Assembly (NCBI GenBank): GCA_900088475.1
Contig: FLMG01001076.1
Location: 3,182-34,443 of the forward strand
Source: Hyphochytrium catenoides
Lineage: Eukaryota > Sar > Hyphochytriomycetes > Hyphochytriales > Hyphochytriaceae
Direction: 5' to 3'
Length of the DNA: 31,262 bases
A program made the position numbers and the translations under genes. Positions 1 to 9,581 of this stretch are shown here, piece after piece (within the stretch, counting starts at the first letter, position 1; each line of letters begins with the position of its first letter). The notes below the pieces were generated by a model, which saw only the letters and a list, made by a program, of their open reading frames with translations, was not told where the DNA came from and did no database searches.

Positions 1-63
1 GAAACTTGGGTAGTTAAGCTTGCCAACTTGTAGGCCACATAGCTGTGGCCTCAGACTCCAACA
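1..63 (+). mobile_element. 3' end of an LTR (partial, cut by window edge)
   Basis: This stretch resembles the 3' end of the LTR at 3403-3717. Both carry an ACTTG..GTA-TTAAGCTT block, an AGCTG block and a final CCTCAGACTCCAAC. Here the terminus is CCAACA, the exact inverted complement of the TGTTGG that opens the other LTR. By-eye identity is roughly 70-75 percent, so the two copies are old or from sister families. It runs directly into pol-like coding sequence rather than into a clear primer-binding site. Confidence 0.5.
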
Positions 64-673
64 GGAGGTAGAGCCGCGAGTGCCTGGGGATCTGCTGTTC
101 CGGAACAAGGACACGATGCGCACCAGGTTTCCTTCTACAGCTGATTATATCACGTATCTTAAGGGTCACTTTCGGCAGAGCTTACTCAGGGCTCGGGCTC
201 ATCATCACGGAAGCGGATCGCGTGGATGGAGGAGGGACTACGCACGTTTGCCCTTTGTGGCAAAGCGCCTCCGACCTCTTCCAGCTCCGCCACTTATTCC
301 GTTAGCGCCGGGTGACAGAGTTTGGCGCTATATTCCTAGTAAGGGAGGCGCAGGCACATCGCCGAAGTTAGCGAAGTGCTGGTGGGGACCCTATGAGGTG
401 CTGCGCCCGGAAGGTCCTCTGACCTATCGTATCCGTGGGGCTGTGGAGCACAAAGCTGCTGGCAATGTCCTCTGGAAGGAGGTTAAGGTCCATCGAAAAC
501 ACCTTCGATTGATTCAGCTTCCAGCCATCGGTCCACAGGAAGCAGTGAGTACGACAAACACGATTGGACCCGTGGTCCGATTACTCGTACACGTGGAACT
601 TGGGGCCCAAGGAGGCCTCGCGCGAGAGGTGCAGCAAGGCATAGTGGCAGTAAGAAGGAGAGTTGTTTATTAA
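64..673 (+). mobile_element. Ty3/gypsy-type retrotransposon pol remnant, integrase C-terminal end
   Basis: An open frame to a TAA at 671-673 encodes the C-terminal tail of a Ty3/gypsy polyprotein. After a helical stretch (around TADYITYLKGHFRQS) come GDRVWRY, then KLAKCWWGPYEVL, then VHRKHLRL. This is the order of the integrase C-terminal SH3-like and GPY/F-type module that ends many gypsy pol proteins. No RT, RNase H or integrase catalytic core is present, because the upstream part is replaced by the LTR end at 1-63. The frame has no ATG start of its own and an in-frame stop lies at 11-13, so it is a truncated relic. About 45 codons follow the last motif. No matching LTR starting TGTTGG lies just downstream, which suggests decay or nesting of two elements. 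Confidence 0.8.
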
Positions 674-1863
674 GTAGTTATGATGCATACATGGTTTTCC
701 CACTTTCTGAGGGGTGAGTGGTTTTTGGTCCAGCCTGTATCATCGCAGTGCATGTTCTGTCAGTTGTCGTTTTTAAGTCAGTCAGTCTTGGTTGTAGGAG
801 TAAGGATTTACTTGGGAAGAACTAAGTGATCAGCCCCGTGCGGGAGGGGGTGGGAACTCCGAAGGGGGGAGGATTTAGGGAGGGGCGTGTGGTGAACTAC
901 GTTCCCTACCCAGCCAACTACCCCTTCACCCATCCATCCCAGATCTCTGCGAGCCTCAGGACCATTCAGGCTTTTACAGCTCCTAGTATAGATGCTGACT
1001 TGTATAACCTTATTAATAATCACTAAGTTTTTCCCCGTCACCAGAAACATCGCCACACATCTGATTGATATAATACTACAACCCCCTGCAATTTGCATGC
1101 AAATTGCGTCTGCGATGCGTCTGCGGTTTACTCCATGATAAATTGCACCCATAAATTGCACCTGGGGAGGCATAAAGATTGAGGATAGAAGGCCAAGAGT
1201 CCCTTCAGTTCTGGTATCAGAATGATTATAACACCCCACCCTAAGAATTCACCGTGATAACAACCAACCACAGGACGTACACAGGTGTGAGATTCGTTTC
1301 TAACCTAAGCCTTAACCGGCAAGCATTCACCAACAGCAACAATGGTCGATGATACATCATCGCAGCAAAGATGATAGACATTGATGGTGGGGGTGGTTCG
1401 CTCTTCGATGATGGCGGGGCCGTGATGTGCCTTCTCTCCTCCGTGCCGCTAGTAGCTGCTACCCTCCTGCACCTACACTATCTTTCGCCTTGCTGCTGCT
1501 GATATTGACTGCAGCTGGGTGGTGGTGACATCCGTTCGGTGGTGAAAACGCAGTTAGCGGGCTCTTCTTCTTTCTTTTATAAAATTCTTCATCACTTCTG
1601 AAGAAGCAGCACAATGCCGAAGCCCAGGTCATGCATGGGCTTGGGTTCACTTCACCCAGTATACTCCTTCTAGAGAGGATGGTACTATACATGAGGATGG
1701 CGGAGGAAAGTGGCGACAACAAGAGGCAGCAGAAGGCCAGATGTAACTTTTGTGGCCATATCTTGACCAAAGATGCGAAGAGAATGTGTTAGAATTTTAT
1801 CATTGGATGGTGAGCACTTTAAATTGATATTGGGGGTGTCTGGATATACTAGAGAGAAGTTTT
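674..1863. other. Intergenic stretch, no recognisable gene
   Basis: Only short open frames without family motifs occur here. The minus-strand frame at 1459-1770 starts with a hydrophobic segment but shows no further protein-like features. Part of this stretch may be non-coding retroelement sequence continuing from the pol relic, but no LTR termini or primer sites can be named. Confidence 0.5.
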
Positions 1864-1933
1864 GTACGCTCCGGGTTAGAACCCAGGACCGCTGTCTTTG
1901 ATGCAGACACTCGCTAACCAGTATGCACCATAC
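1864..1933 (-). pseudogene. Degenerate tRNA-like sequence (tRNA pseudogene or SINE head)
   Basis: Read on the minus strand, 70 nt fold roughly as a tRNA. The ends GTATGGT and AGCGTAC pair at 6 of 7 positions counting one G-T. The D-arm carries TGGTTAGCG, as in box A. TGTCT and AGACA make a perfect 5-bp anticodon stem, and a box B-like GGGTTCTAACCC follows. Defects are C in place of U33 in the anticodon loop (GCATCAA), a T-loop one base short with a wobble-weakened stem, and overlap of the D-stem with the anticodon stem. No T-run terminator follows. A functional tRNA is unlikely. A decayed gene or tRNA-derived SINE fits better. Confidence 0.55.
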
Positions 1934-3402
1934 ATCAAACGTACACTTTTACTAAACTCCGTTTTGTTTATATACCAGGGTCTTTCCCCTCTGCGTCGTC
2001 CGCTGTAATCTCCAATGATTGAGCTCCTAGCTGACCAGCCACAAGAGGAGGAAAGGACGACCGCACATCCTCCAGCGGCAATATCGTGGTCACAAGGGGT
2101 TCAATCTTCATCTCGGAGAGATTCTACTACCGAGCGCGTTGTCTCTTTATGAAGTTCTATGCCAAGTGGTGGGTAGTGGCTGAAGCTGCCCCCGAAAGGT
2201 GTGCGACTTTTTGCTTCGAAAGTAGAGGTAGGATGGGTGCAAATCGGCGGACTTTTGTCTCTCCAAGCGTGGAGTGTGCGTAGGACCACAAGGCCTTCAC
2301 GGGCGATAAGCTCAAGAGTGCATTGTCGTAGGTGGTGGTCATTGAGTAGGTAGAAAAGCAGGCAATGATGATGACTCATGATATTAATACTGTTGAGGAT
2401 AATGTGACAAGCTATGGGGAACAAAACATAATAAAGATAACTCCTCTTTCATGTCAGCAAGCCTGGCGATGACAAACTAAAGATAGCTCCTCTTTCATGT
2501 CAGCAAGCCTGGTGATGACAAACGTAGAGGGCAAGGGCCTAGTAGGCCAGAGTAGTGGAAAACTGTTCTTTATATGAACAAGGAATTACATGAATAGGTT
2601 GGGGAATGCGTCAATATAGAAGTAGCTAATCTAGGTGTACGACGAGGTGAGAAAGACATTAAAGGCTTCTGACACTGATGATCTTTACATAACCTTCTTC
2701 TGAGCCTTATAAAAGAGTTGGATATAGATAGATCTTCTGATCTTCTTCATGATGTTAGGACCCACTATCACTCCGCAGTATGATCATCATTATAATATCG
2801 TCATCATACTTAATATTTTCATACCCTAGGATCTTTCTATTGAGTGATTATTACTAATATGAATAGAAAGAGATCAGACACGGGACGCCAGCGGCGAGCC
2901 TGGCGCACCACAGAGAGCCTAGTTTAGGGCATGATGACCCAGCTCCAGCACCACTGCCTCCCTCTTTAGCAGGGATAGTGGCGGACAAGGGGCAGGGCTG
3001 CCCAAGGGGGCGGTGTCAATGTAACTTCACTGGAGGCCTCACCACCCATACAGCCATCATTAAAAAAAAAAATCTATACCCCGTAATAAATAGAATAGGG
3101 CATCTTAGACATACAACTGTGCAGGGACCTGAAGCCATTCTTTTACTATGGGACTTTTACCATAAATTGATATGCCTGGGCCGCCCGCCTGGTCCAATTC
3201 CTGTCTATTCCGTGGCAGAATGGTTTGGGAAGTCTTCTAACATTTGGTGACGCCCTGCCGCCCGGCCTCCTAATTTTGTCGCCCCGCGGGAAATGTGAAA
3301 AGGGAGAGGACGTCAACCCTTCTGGTCCCTGGTTGGCTCAGCGGCCTCCTCAGAACAAGTATCCAGACCTGGAGGAGGCGTGGGCCGATAGCCTGTTGAA
3401 TA
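1934..3402. other. Intergenic, probably repeat-derived; no recognisable gene
   Basis: The stretch includes the 46-bp tandem duplication at 2432-2523 (listed separately). Two short plus-strand frames near its end (2978-3250 and 3225-3413) overlap in different frames just before the LTR and could be frame-broken remains of element-internal coding sequence. They carry no motif I recognise. An A-run lies at about 3061-3070. Confidence 0.45.
2432..2523. repeat. Tandem duplication, 2 x 46 bp
   Basis: Two adjacent 46-bp copies (2432-2477 and 2478-2523), each starting TAAAGATA and ending GATGACAAAC. They differ at only two sites (A/G and C/T). No coding frame is associated. Confidence 0.9.
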
Positions 3403-3717
3403 TGTTGGGATGATTGGACAATGTCATTAGATGAGAGTGCTCTACTTATAAGCCCAACTGGGGTCCCACAATCTAGAGCTATTCTGACTATGCCAACTAC
3501 TCCGAATAAACCCTAATATATTCAGTCATAGTGATATTCTTGTCCAGAACAGTCAGGCCTGAAGGTATTCCGAAGTACTGACAATAAGCGATAGATATAA
3601 ACAGGGACATTTGGTTGGCTTCAGCATTCGGCTTCTACTGGGAGTTTGGAGCTGGAACTTGAGTACTTAAGCTTGGATAGCTCGTAATCCACAGAGCTGC
3701 CGTCCTCAGACTCCAAC
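3403..3717 (+). mobile_element. LTR of about 315 bp, apparently solo
   Basis: The segment opens with TGTTGGGATGATTGG and closes with CAGACTCCAAC, so the ends form the inverted TGTTGG/CCAACA pair typical of LTRs, with the last A changed to G. A TATA-like ATAGATATAAACAGGG lies near 3592-3607, about 110 bp from the end, as expected for a U3/R promoter, and AATAAA occurs near 3505. The end matches the partial LTR at 1-63. No purine tract precedes it and no clear primer site follows. The flanks GAATA and GAAAA match at 4 of 5 bases, too weak to call a target-site duplication. Confidence 0.6.
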
Positions 3718-6293
3718 GAAAAGAAAGCTATGCTTAATGTTTTTTAGGATCTTGTCACGCATGACGTATCAAGTTACAAATGAAGATGCGTCACTCAGAA
3801 ACGCTGTATTGTAGTTGGCGCATGAATAAAGTGGTGATACATCAGCAAGTAACAGCAGATAGTGTAATAATTTAATCCGCACTACTAGCTCCGAGCGAGC
3901 TCTAGGGAGGACAAATCCTAAAGCTTATTGATATAACTGCTCTTTATCCTTCTGCATCTTGCTCCATAGAGTACATGCTCGCCGTTTCATGTTCTCCTGT
4001 CCTTATTTCGAGATTGTTGGTTAGCATTTTTTGTCATATCTCTGTAACTTTGAAGTTAGTAGTAGTTTGAAAGGCCATTTCCTGAACTATCCTAGTTCCC
4101 TCCACCCACGAGATAGATATCAGCTTTGGAGAAACAACACTCAATTGTTGATCATTTTCTTCTCCTTTTTTGGTACCTTTTTCCCTTGGCTAGCATTTTG
4201 TCGTCGTCCTTGCTCACTCAATGGTCCAATTGCTCGTTTATACGTTCTCCTGTAGTGTTCTGCCATTCCTCGAACTCCTCTTCATTCTTTACTTAATTGG
4301 TGTTAACAGCAGCAGTAGAGTCGTTACACCAGTGCCCTCCAGGATGGGTCTTCGTTTATTTTGTGCAGTGCATCATCCTTCCCGTTCTTCCTCTCTAATC
4401 AAACGCCTGGTTCACTTGTTCATTTATCTTATTTATATTTCTATTGGACTACAATGTGGTAGACGTGAATTCAACAAGGTGATCATCCAAGCTCCCGCAT
4501 TGTCGATTTTTCTTCTGCATCCTAACAGCATCTAGTCCTTATGAATCCTTGTCATAGCATGTGCAGGTCCTACCTGGTTGTTGAGAACCTTCACTTTATC
4601 CGTTAGGTGTGATGTCCTTTGGCTGGCTCTTCCTTCCTCCTTCTTGTGGCATGAGTATTGATTATTACTGGTAGGTAGGAGATCCTTACAATTCTTTATG
4701 TCCACCATGACTATCTACTAGCAACCGTGCTTATAATCTGTCCACGATTGCGACGCGGCAGGCCGTTCTTCATAGTCTTTGATGAGCTGGTCCCTGATTT
4801 CCAGGAAGTAGAGATACAAGAGCTTCCCACCACTACTGTGAGGAACAGTGGCAATGATTTTTTGGCCAGGGTCCACTTGATGGATATGTTGGAGCAAGGA
4901 AGTATAATGCTGCACATAACACGGCTGCTGGTTGGGTGAGCAGTGTCCTGCCAGTCTGATGAGGCGATGGTAACAACACAACAACACCACTGAAGTTTGC
5001 GGGAACTTCTTTGTTGATAAAAGATAGGGACGAACGAGGATTCGAAACTAAGTCCTACTGCCCTAAGGACAGAAAGGGCTGCGACAAGAAATAAAGTCAT
5101 CGCGGGCCACCAAGCGTGCACTGCCCATCGCTGCATTTGAGTACCTGCATAGCAACTCCTTCTTTTGTTATCATATTTTGGATTTCAGTGATTAGACAAT
5201 TTGATAAATAAAGCGAGCAGGGATGACGCAAATGGACAGGTTTTTACCCGTTCTATCCGTAGGGCATCCGCGACTTTCCTAGGCTCTTTAGTCTGGGTAT
5301 ACAGTAGACCTCTTCTGGGATGGCTTCGCTCTCCCCGCCATCAGCACTAACAAGAAGGAAGGTTCATTCGCATCATCCCGGCCCGCCCTTTCATTCCCGC
5401 AGTCTCTTATCTTCTTCGTCACCACTTATACTCTGCTTTTAAAGTTAAAGCCTCTCTTCAGCTGATTTCCCATCATCTTCATTCGAATCTTTTCTGCTTT
5501 TCAATAAGCTAAAATGTCACACAGAACGTCGAATGTCCTCTTTTTTCACTTTAGTTTCGTCTTTCCTCTCATCAAGTGATGAGGTCGAGTCTCACTTTAT
5601 CTTTCCGACGAGGAATGCAGTGGGAGAATATGCTACACATGAAGAGCGTCCTCCCTCGTCTCTCTAGGTAACATCTTAGGTGCATCCTAATGAGAGGAAG
5701 ATAAAGAATCGCCTGTGTCCATCGGGCGATGTAGCAGATTCTATCGAACTAAGCATTGCAACGACCCTTGCTCAGCGGACAGGAACAGAAGATCTGCAAT
5801 AAAGGTATCATCATAGATATATAGCCAAATTGATGAGAAGAAACTCCTCTTGTATAGAATCCCTCCCTGTAGAGCCTGACGTACAGCAGAACCAGCGGTG
5901 GTGAAGGCGATGACACCTGGTAGGCTTCAGGGGTTGCACCAATTCTAAGCCGATGTATAATTTTTTAGTTGCGAGCCTTCTGCAGAGTTATAAAATGCTA
6001 CAATGTTCTTCCATTGGCTTTGATCAGTAGCTGACTCTCTACTTGCTGACATAGACAAACACTAAAACAGTTTACTGAGCGCGTCTCCAGTCATGCACTG
6101 AGCTCCACTCGGGAAATTGGCCGAGTTGATAGGAGAATGAGTCCTCCTGCTGCCAAGGAAGTGCTGCGTGTTTCTCACAGGGGCTAGGTATTAGGAGCTC
6201 TGTTCAACTAAGCGGGCTTAGGACCTCTGTTGCGCTAAGCGTCCGCTGTTTTGTCCGCCGATCATGCACTAAATATCACGTCTTTATTAGGGG
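3718..6293. other. Gene-poor stretch of about 2.6 kb
   Basis: No gene with recognisable motifs. It is AT-richer than the gene-dense part and has many stops in all frames. The only protein-like item is a minus-strand frame at 4718-4990 (90 codons), whose C-terminal half contains LYFLEIRDQLIKDYEERPAA. I do not recognise it and no neighbouring exon could be joined with confidence. It may be a decayed retroelement fragment. Confidence 0.45.
6283..6288 (-). promoter_or_regulatory. Possible poly(A) signal of the bL27 gene
   Basis: AATAAA on the minus strand lies only about 6 nt downstream of the bL27 stop codon. That is unusually close. It may be the real signal of a very short 3' UTR or chance in AT-rich DNA. 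Confidence 0.3.
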
Positions 6294-7155
6294 CTACTGG
6301 GGCGCCCTAGCCGCCCTCAATGAGTCTTCGGCCTCCTTTAAAACATCCAGAATAGGTACCCTTGGATGCCTGTTTGGACCTTGACGTAGCCTGGCGCGGG
6401 TGGCTGCATCCAGAGGCTCCACGGAGACCACTTGGTGTTTCTTTTCCTTGTTCCATTGGAACTTCACTTTTCCTTGAATGAGGGCAAAGAGCGTGTGGTC
6501 CTTGCCCATCCCAACATTCTCACCCTTGTGCATTTTCTGGCCGCGTTGCCTAACGATGATGTTTCCTGGCTTCACAATATGACTGCGACCGACAGAGAGT
6601 TAGTGAGACGGACCGGATGGCCAAAAGCAGCGGAAGTTCCTTCGCGGGGGTCAGAATATGAAAGGTGGTAGGCGCAAAGAGATCTTGGACAGGTTCTGAA
6701 TTCTCCCTTCAGCTCTAGCAAGGGGAACCCTTGGGACTGTCCGTACGCTACCCTTGGCCAGAGACAATTTCCTGACTTACCCGCCAAACTTCTTGACTCC
6801 AAGCCTTTTTGAATGCGAATCTCTCCCGTTCTTAGTGGATCCACCAGACTTCTTCGTAGCCCATCTCCTTTGCAGATAGTCTCCTGCGAGGAAGGCGGAG
6901 AAGAATGAAAGGGTTACCTCAAATCATGCCCATGGAGGCTTGTAGACTCCAGTATGGTTGTACAGCGGCCCCAGGCGATATATGTGCTGAGAGCAATAGA
7001 AGTTTCTTAGCCGTACCTGCCAATGGTGAGCTCAGAGATGGATCCACCACGCCCACACTTTGAAGAGAAGTTCTGACTAGGGCATTTGTGATATAAGGAC
7101 ATCCGAGGCCACGAGCGCCAAAGCCCGTTCTCGCAAGAGTGAAAGCGCTGTTCAT
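6294..7155 (-). CDS. Organellar ribosomal protein bL27, nuclear gene with 3 exons
   Basis: This gene encodes the bacterial-type large-subunit protein bL27, which sits near the peptidyl-transferase centre. Exons are 7017-7155, 6781-6883 and 6294-6582, giving 176 aa. The first 55 or so residues ([16 protein letters not shown]..) are Arg/Ala/Ser-rich and almost free of acidic residues, like a mitochondrial presequence. The mature part starts at [17 protein letters not shown], continues RLGVKKFGG and is joined across intron 2 (split Gly codon, GG|T) to [14 protein letters not shown] and [15 protein letters not shown]. These are family signatures, so the core is complete. Donors are GTACGG and GTAAGT, acceptors CGCAG. 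For exon 1 a second in-phase donor (GTGTGG, about 50 nt earlier) would shorten the presequence. A plastid location cannot be excluded. The ATG is the first of the frame. Confidence 0.92.
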
Positions 7156-7973
7156 TTTCGCGGAGCACTACACAGTTTTGCGGGTTTCCTTAGCAGAAAG
7201 CCATCGACTCAACGGAGACTCTGCGGCTGTTGCGAAGGATGACTTTGGGAAGCGAGAGCTTTGTCGCCTGATGATCTCGCTCCGCAGGTCATCAGAAAGC
7301 TGTCCAGCTGTGTGCTGGTCTTCCGTCTATCATCACACTGCCAGCGCTGGTTCCGCTGATGAGTGTGAGTGGCGGGCTAGGGAGAACTGGGAAGACAAAC
7401 ACACGGCACAGGCCAATTACTAACGCCAGGGGGGTGTCAGATGGAGAGTTGATAATCAGACCTCAAATAGACATAGTAATCTGGTATTGAGACTTTGAGG
7501 GAAGAGGAAGGAAGGAGAGAAGCTGGTGTTACGGGAAGCATGTTCCTAGATCTGCTGCACTCCTAGGACTTCCGCTTTTATGAAAATCTTTCGTTTTTCC
7601 TCCCTCCTCTTTTCGCGCCTCCAGTGTGCCAGTCTGCGGCGGTCCCGGCCCGCCTTCCTCTGCACTCGCAGCAGCCCTCCTCACGCCTCACAGACCTGCT
7701 GCCCCACTCAGGCTGGGCCGCTCATGCCCTCACAGTAGCCCCGCGCTCAAAACAGCTTCAGGTGCAGATAGGGCAAAGCAATGCTGTGTGTTTGTGATGA
7801 CCGTCTAGCTAGGGGCTAGAAGTGCCTGCATCTGATTCGCGGCAACAGGGGTCAGCAGAAAGTACCAACGACTGTGTTACCAAGCTGCAACAACAGCTGG
7901 GTGCTCAAGGCATGAGCTGACACACTTTGCTTCGTCGGAGATAGTCCAATTATCTTTTAATCTCAAGGCGAGC
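7156..7973. other. Divergent intergenic region between bL27 and the telobox-Myb gene
   Basis: It presumably holds both promoters, but no convincing TATA or initiator element is visible. A plus-strand frame at 7580-7738 starts MKIFRFSSLLFSRL and looks like a mitochondrial presequence, but it ends after 52 codons and could not be joined in a supported way. The Myb reading frame is open from 7836 (after TGA at 7833-7835) but has no in-frame ATG before 7974. Confidence 0.4.
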
Positions 7974-9142
7974 ATGACACCTGGGCGGCCACCCAAGGGC
8001 GTTGATGGAGCCTCCCCTGGCACTCCTGAACAAGCGAAGCCTCCAAATGACGGACGCCTTCATCAGGGAGGGGAAGGAGACAAAGATCCGGGGCAGAGCC
8101 CATCTCGAAAAGATCATTTTCGAGTGAAAAAAAAGACAAAGTCAGTGTGTGACCCTTCGTTGTGGGAAGATGCTTGCGCCGTGACTAAATAAGTCACTGT
8201 TAACTGTTAACGTAGGCGGAACCCCTGGACTGAGGAAGAGGTGAAGAATCTTGAGCAAGGTGTTGCTCAGTTTGACACAAACTGGGTGCGAATTTTGAGA
8301 TGCCCACAATTCCAATTTCAACAAGATAGAACTTCCCTGGATTTGAAGGTCGGCATCTTATAGAGTTTACATCCTGCACCTTCGTTTAGTTAACATCGAG
8401 CAACGTCAGGATAAATGGCGAAACATCTGTCACCAAAGGCGGAAGAAAGCTGCGGAAGCTTCTGTCATGGAACGTGCGAGAGAGGGGATAGGGCTAACTA
8501 GGCAAGAAGAACAGCAGCCAACAAATGGAGGCTCCACAAATAAGATTGATTCATCTGCCAATAATCCTATCAGCAGCCCTTCCGCCGGGAAGAAGGAGAC
8601 CAGCAAGCTGCTTGCGGCAGAGAAATCAAGGAAGCGCCATCTTTCGCCTCATTCTAATAATGTGTTCAAGGGTAGCAACGCGGACCAATCTACTGGCTCT
8701 TCACAGGTTCTCGTCTAGCCTTTAAAATTGCCACCTTGCTGGTCGATAATCCTCATCCCTTAAGACGCAGGCCCCAAACAGGCACCGTGCCAGGCCCACT
8801 TCCATAAGATTGACGGTAACAACCTTGACAGAAAAGGTATTTATGAGTGTTGAGCACCTATCTAGAAAAGAGAGGGAGAGAAATGGGCCTTCTTTAACCC
8901 TCTTCCGGTCTACTTTCTTTGGACAGAATGCGAAGCTGAGTTTCCAGGACACTCGGACCCCGATATGGAAGCTAAAGTCCAGTCTTGCAAGGCGCTGGGG
9001 CTCACCGTGGCTTGCTGAGCGTCTCCAGCTCTTCTCGGTGGACAAGAATACAGAGCTAGCGGATGACTCAGCGCTGCTTGAGGACGCAGTCTCAGATGGT
9101 GACAACCTTATTGCTCTTCTGCGTATTCCTCTGGCCACCTGA
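7974..9142 (+). CDS. Telobox Myb/SANT protein with C-terminal ubiquitin-like domain
   Basis: Five exons: 7974-8140, 8216-8348, 8410-8706, 8771-8836 and 8927-9142 (292 aa). Introns of 75, 61, 64 and 90 nt all keep phase. Residues 1-55 are basic with an AT-hook-like PGRPPKG. Residues about 56-110 form one Myb domain (RNPWTEEEVKNLEQGV.. TNWVRIL) ending in the telobox LDLKDKWRN, which is split by intron 2 after LDLK. Teloboxes recognise double-stranded telomeric repeats in TRF and plant TRF-like proteins. A Ser/Asn-rich linker follows, then a ubiquitin fold: IRLTVTTLTEK, KLSFQD, IWKLKSSLARRWG, LQLFSVD, DDSALLEDA, VSDGDNLIALLRI. It ends IPLAT without Gly-Gly, so it is not processed for conjugation. 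If intron 3 is retained, the protein stops at 8718 without the Ubl. The Ubl part has no ATG of its own. A nuclear telomere or promoter-binding role is inferred. Confidence 0.83.
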
Positions 9143-9581
9143 GTGCGGTGGGTGGCAGTCAGCAGCCAGCTCTCGATTTGCCGGGAGCAAGGGAGATTCG
9201 CTCGTTCTTTCAAGGCTAAGGAATCAGACGATTAGCTTGTCGCTCTTACGACTATTCTTAGCTTCGCTGTGTTGATGAGCCGGAGGGTTAGTGTTATAAG
9301 AAGGAGGATAGACAAGGGGTTACGGATAGGAATACAGTAGCTGAATAAACCTCCCCAGTGGACTTTAAGAAAGCAGAAGAGGCGACGATTCTTGGACTCC
9401 TGGGTTCTGATCACACCTCCCGTAGCTTCTTCCTTCAGAACGATGAGCAGCTTCTCTGCCCTACTTGTACTAGGCTCGTCGCCCGTCTTGCCACCTTCCG
9501 ACCAAACTCCCGCCTTCCAGCAGCGGCTCCGCTACTATCTGCCAAGCGGATAGTAGACCTGACTTCCGCGCTGTCGGTGTG
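9143..9581. other. Intergenic region upstream of DPH7
   Basis: About 440 nt between two plus-strand genes. No gene is supported. The frame at 9358-9582 overlaps the DPH7 start in another frame and has no family motif. No promoter element stands out. Confidence 0.4.

Noticed and set aside
1459-1770. 103-codon minus-strand frame beginning with a signal-peptide-like segment
   Set aside because: Nothing after the hydrophobic start looks conserved, there is no supporting exon, and it lies in repeat-rich DNA.
5027-5100. Second tRNA-like stretch on the minus strand, with GTTTCGAATCC resembling box B
   Set aside because: The sequences around the putative T-loop do not pair, the anticodon-type hairpin has a wrong loop size and no acceptor stem forms. 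The box B likeness alone is not enough.
6884-6916. Very short intron (about 34 nt) upstream of bL27 exon 2
   Set aside because: It is shorter than any other intron here, and an in-phase donor (CAG|GTACGG at 7016/7017) gives a normal intron and a longer presequence.
7139-7423. Plus-strand frame overlapping the bL27 start
   Set aside because: It overlaps the first exon of bL27 antisense, has no motif, and its composition gives no support.
7580-7738. MKIFRFSSLLFSRL.. frame as a mitochondrial-targeted first exon of the Myb gene
   Set aside because: It stops after 52 codons, and its only in-frame late donor (TCACA|GTAGCC) leads to a join that needs an unsupported upstream extension. A telobox protein is not expected to carry a presequence.
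8790-8836. Alternative reading HKIDGNNLDRK for the fourth Myb-gene exon
   Set aside because: That frame ends in a phase that does not join the Ubl exon. The frame reading IRLTVTTLTEK does, and supplies the first beta strand of the Ubl.
8722-9213. 163-codon minus-strand frame over the Ubl exons
   Set aside because: The plus strand encodes a recognisable ubiquitin fold with splice signals. The minus frame has no motif.
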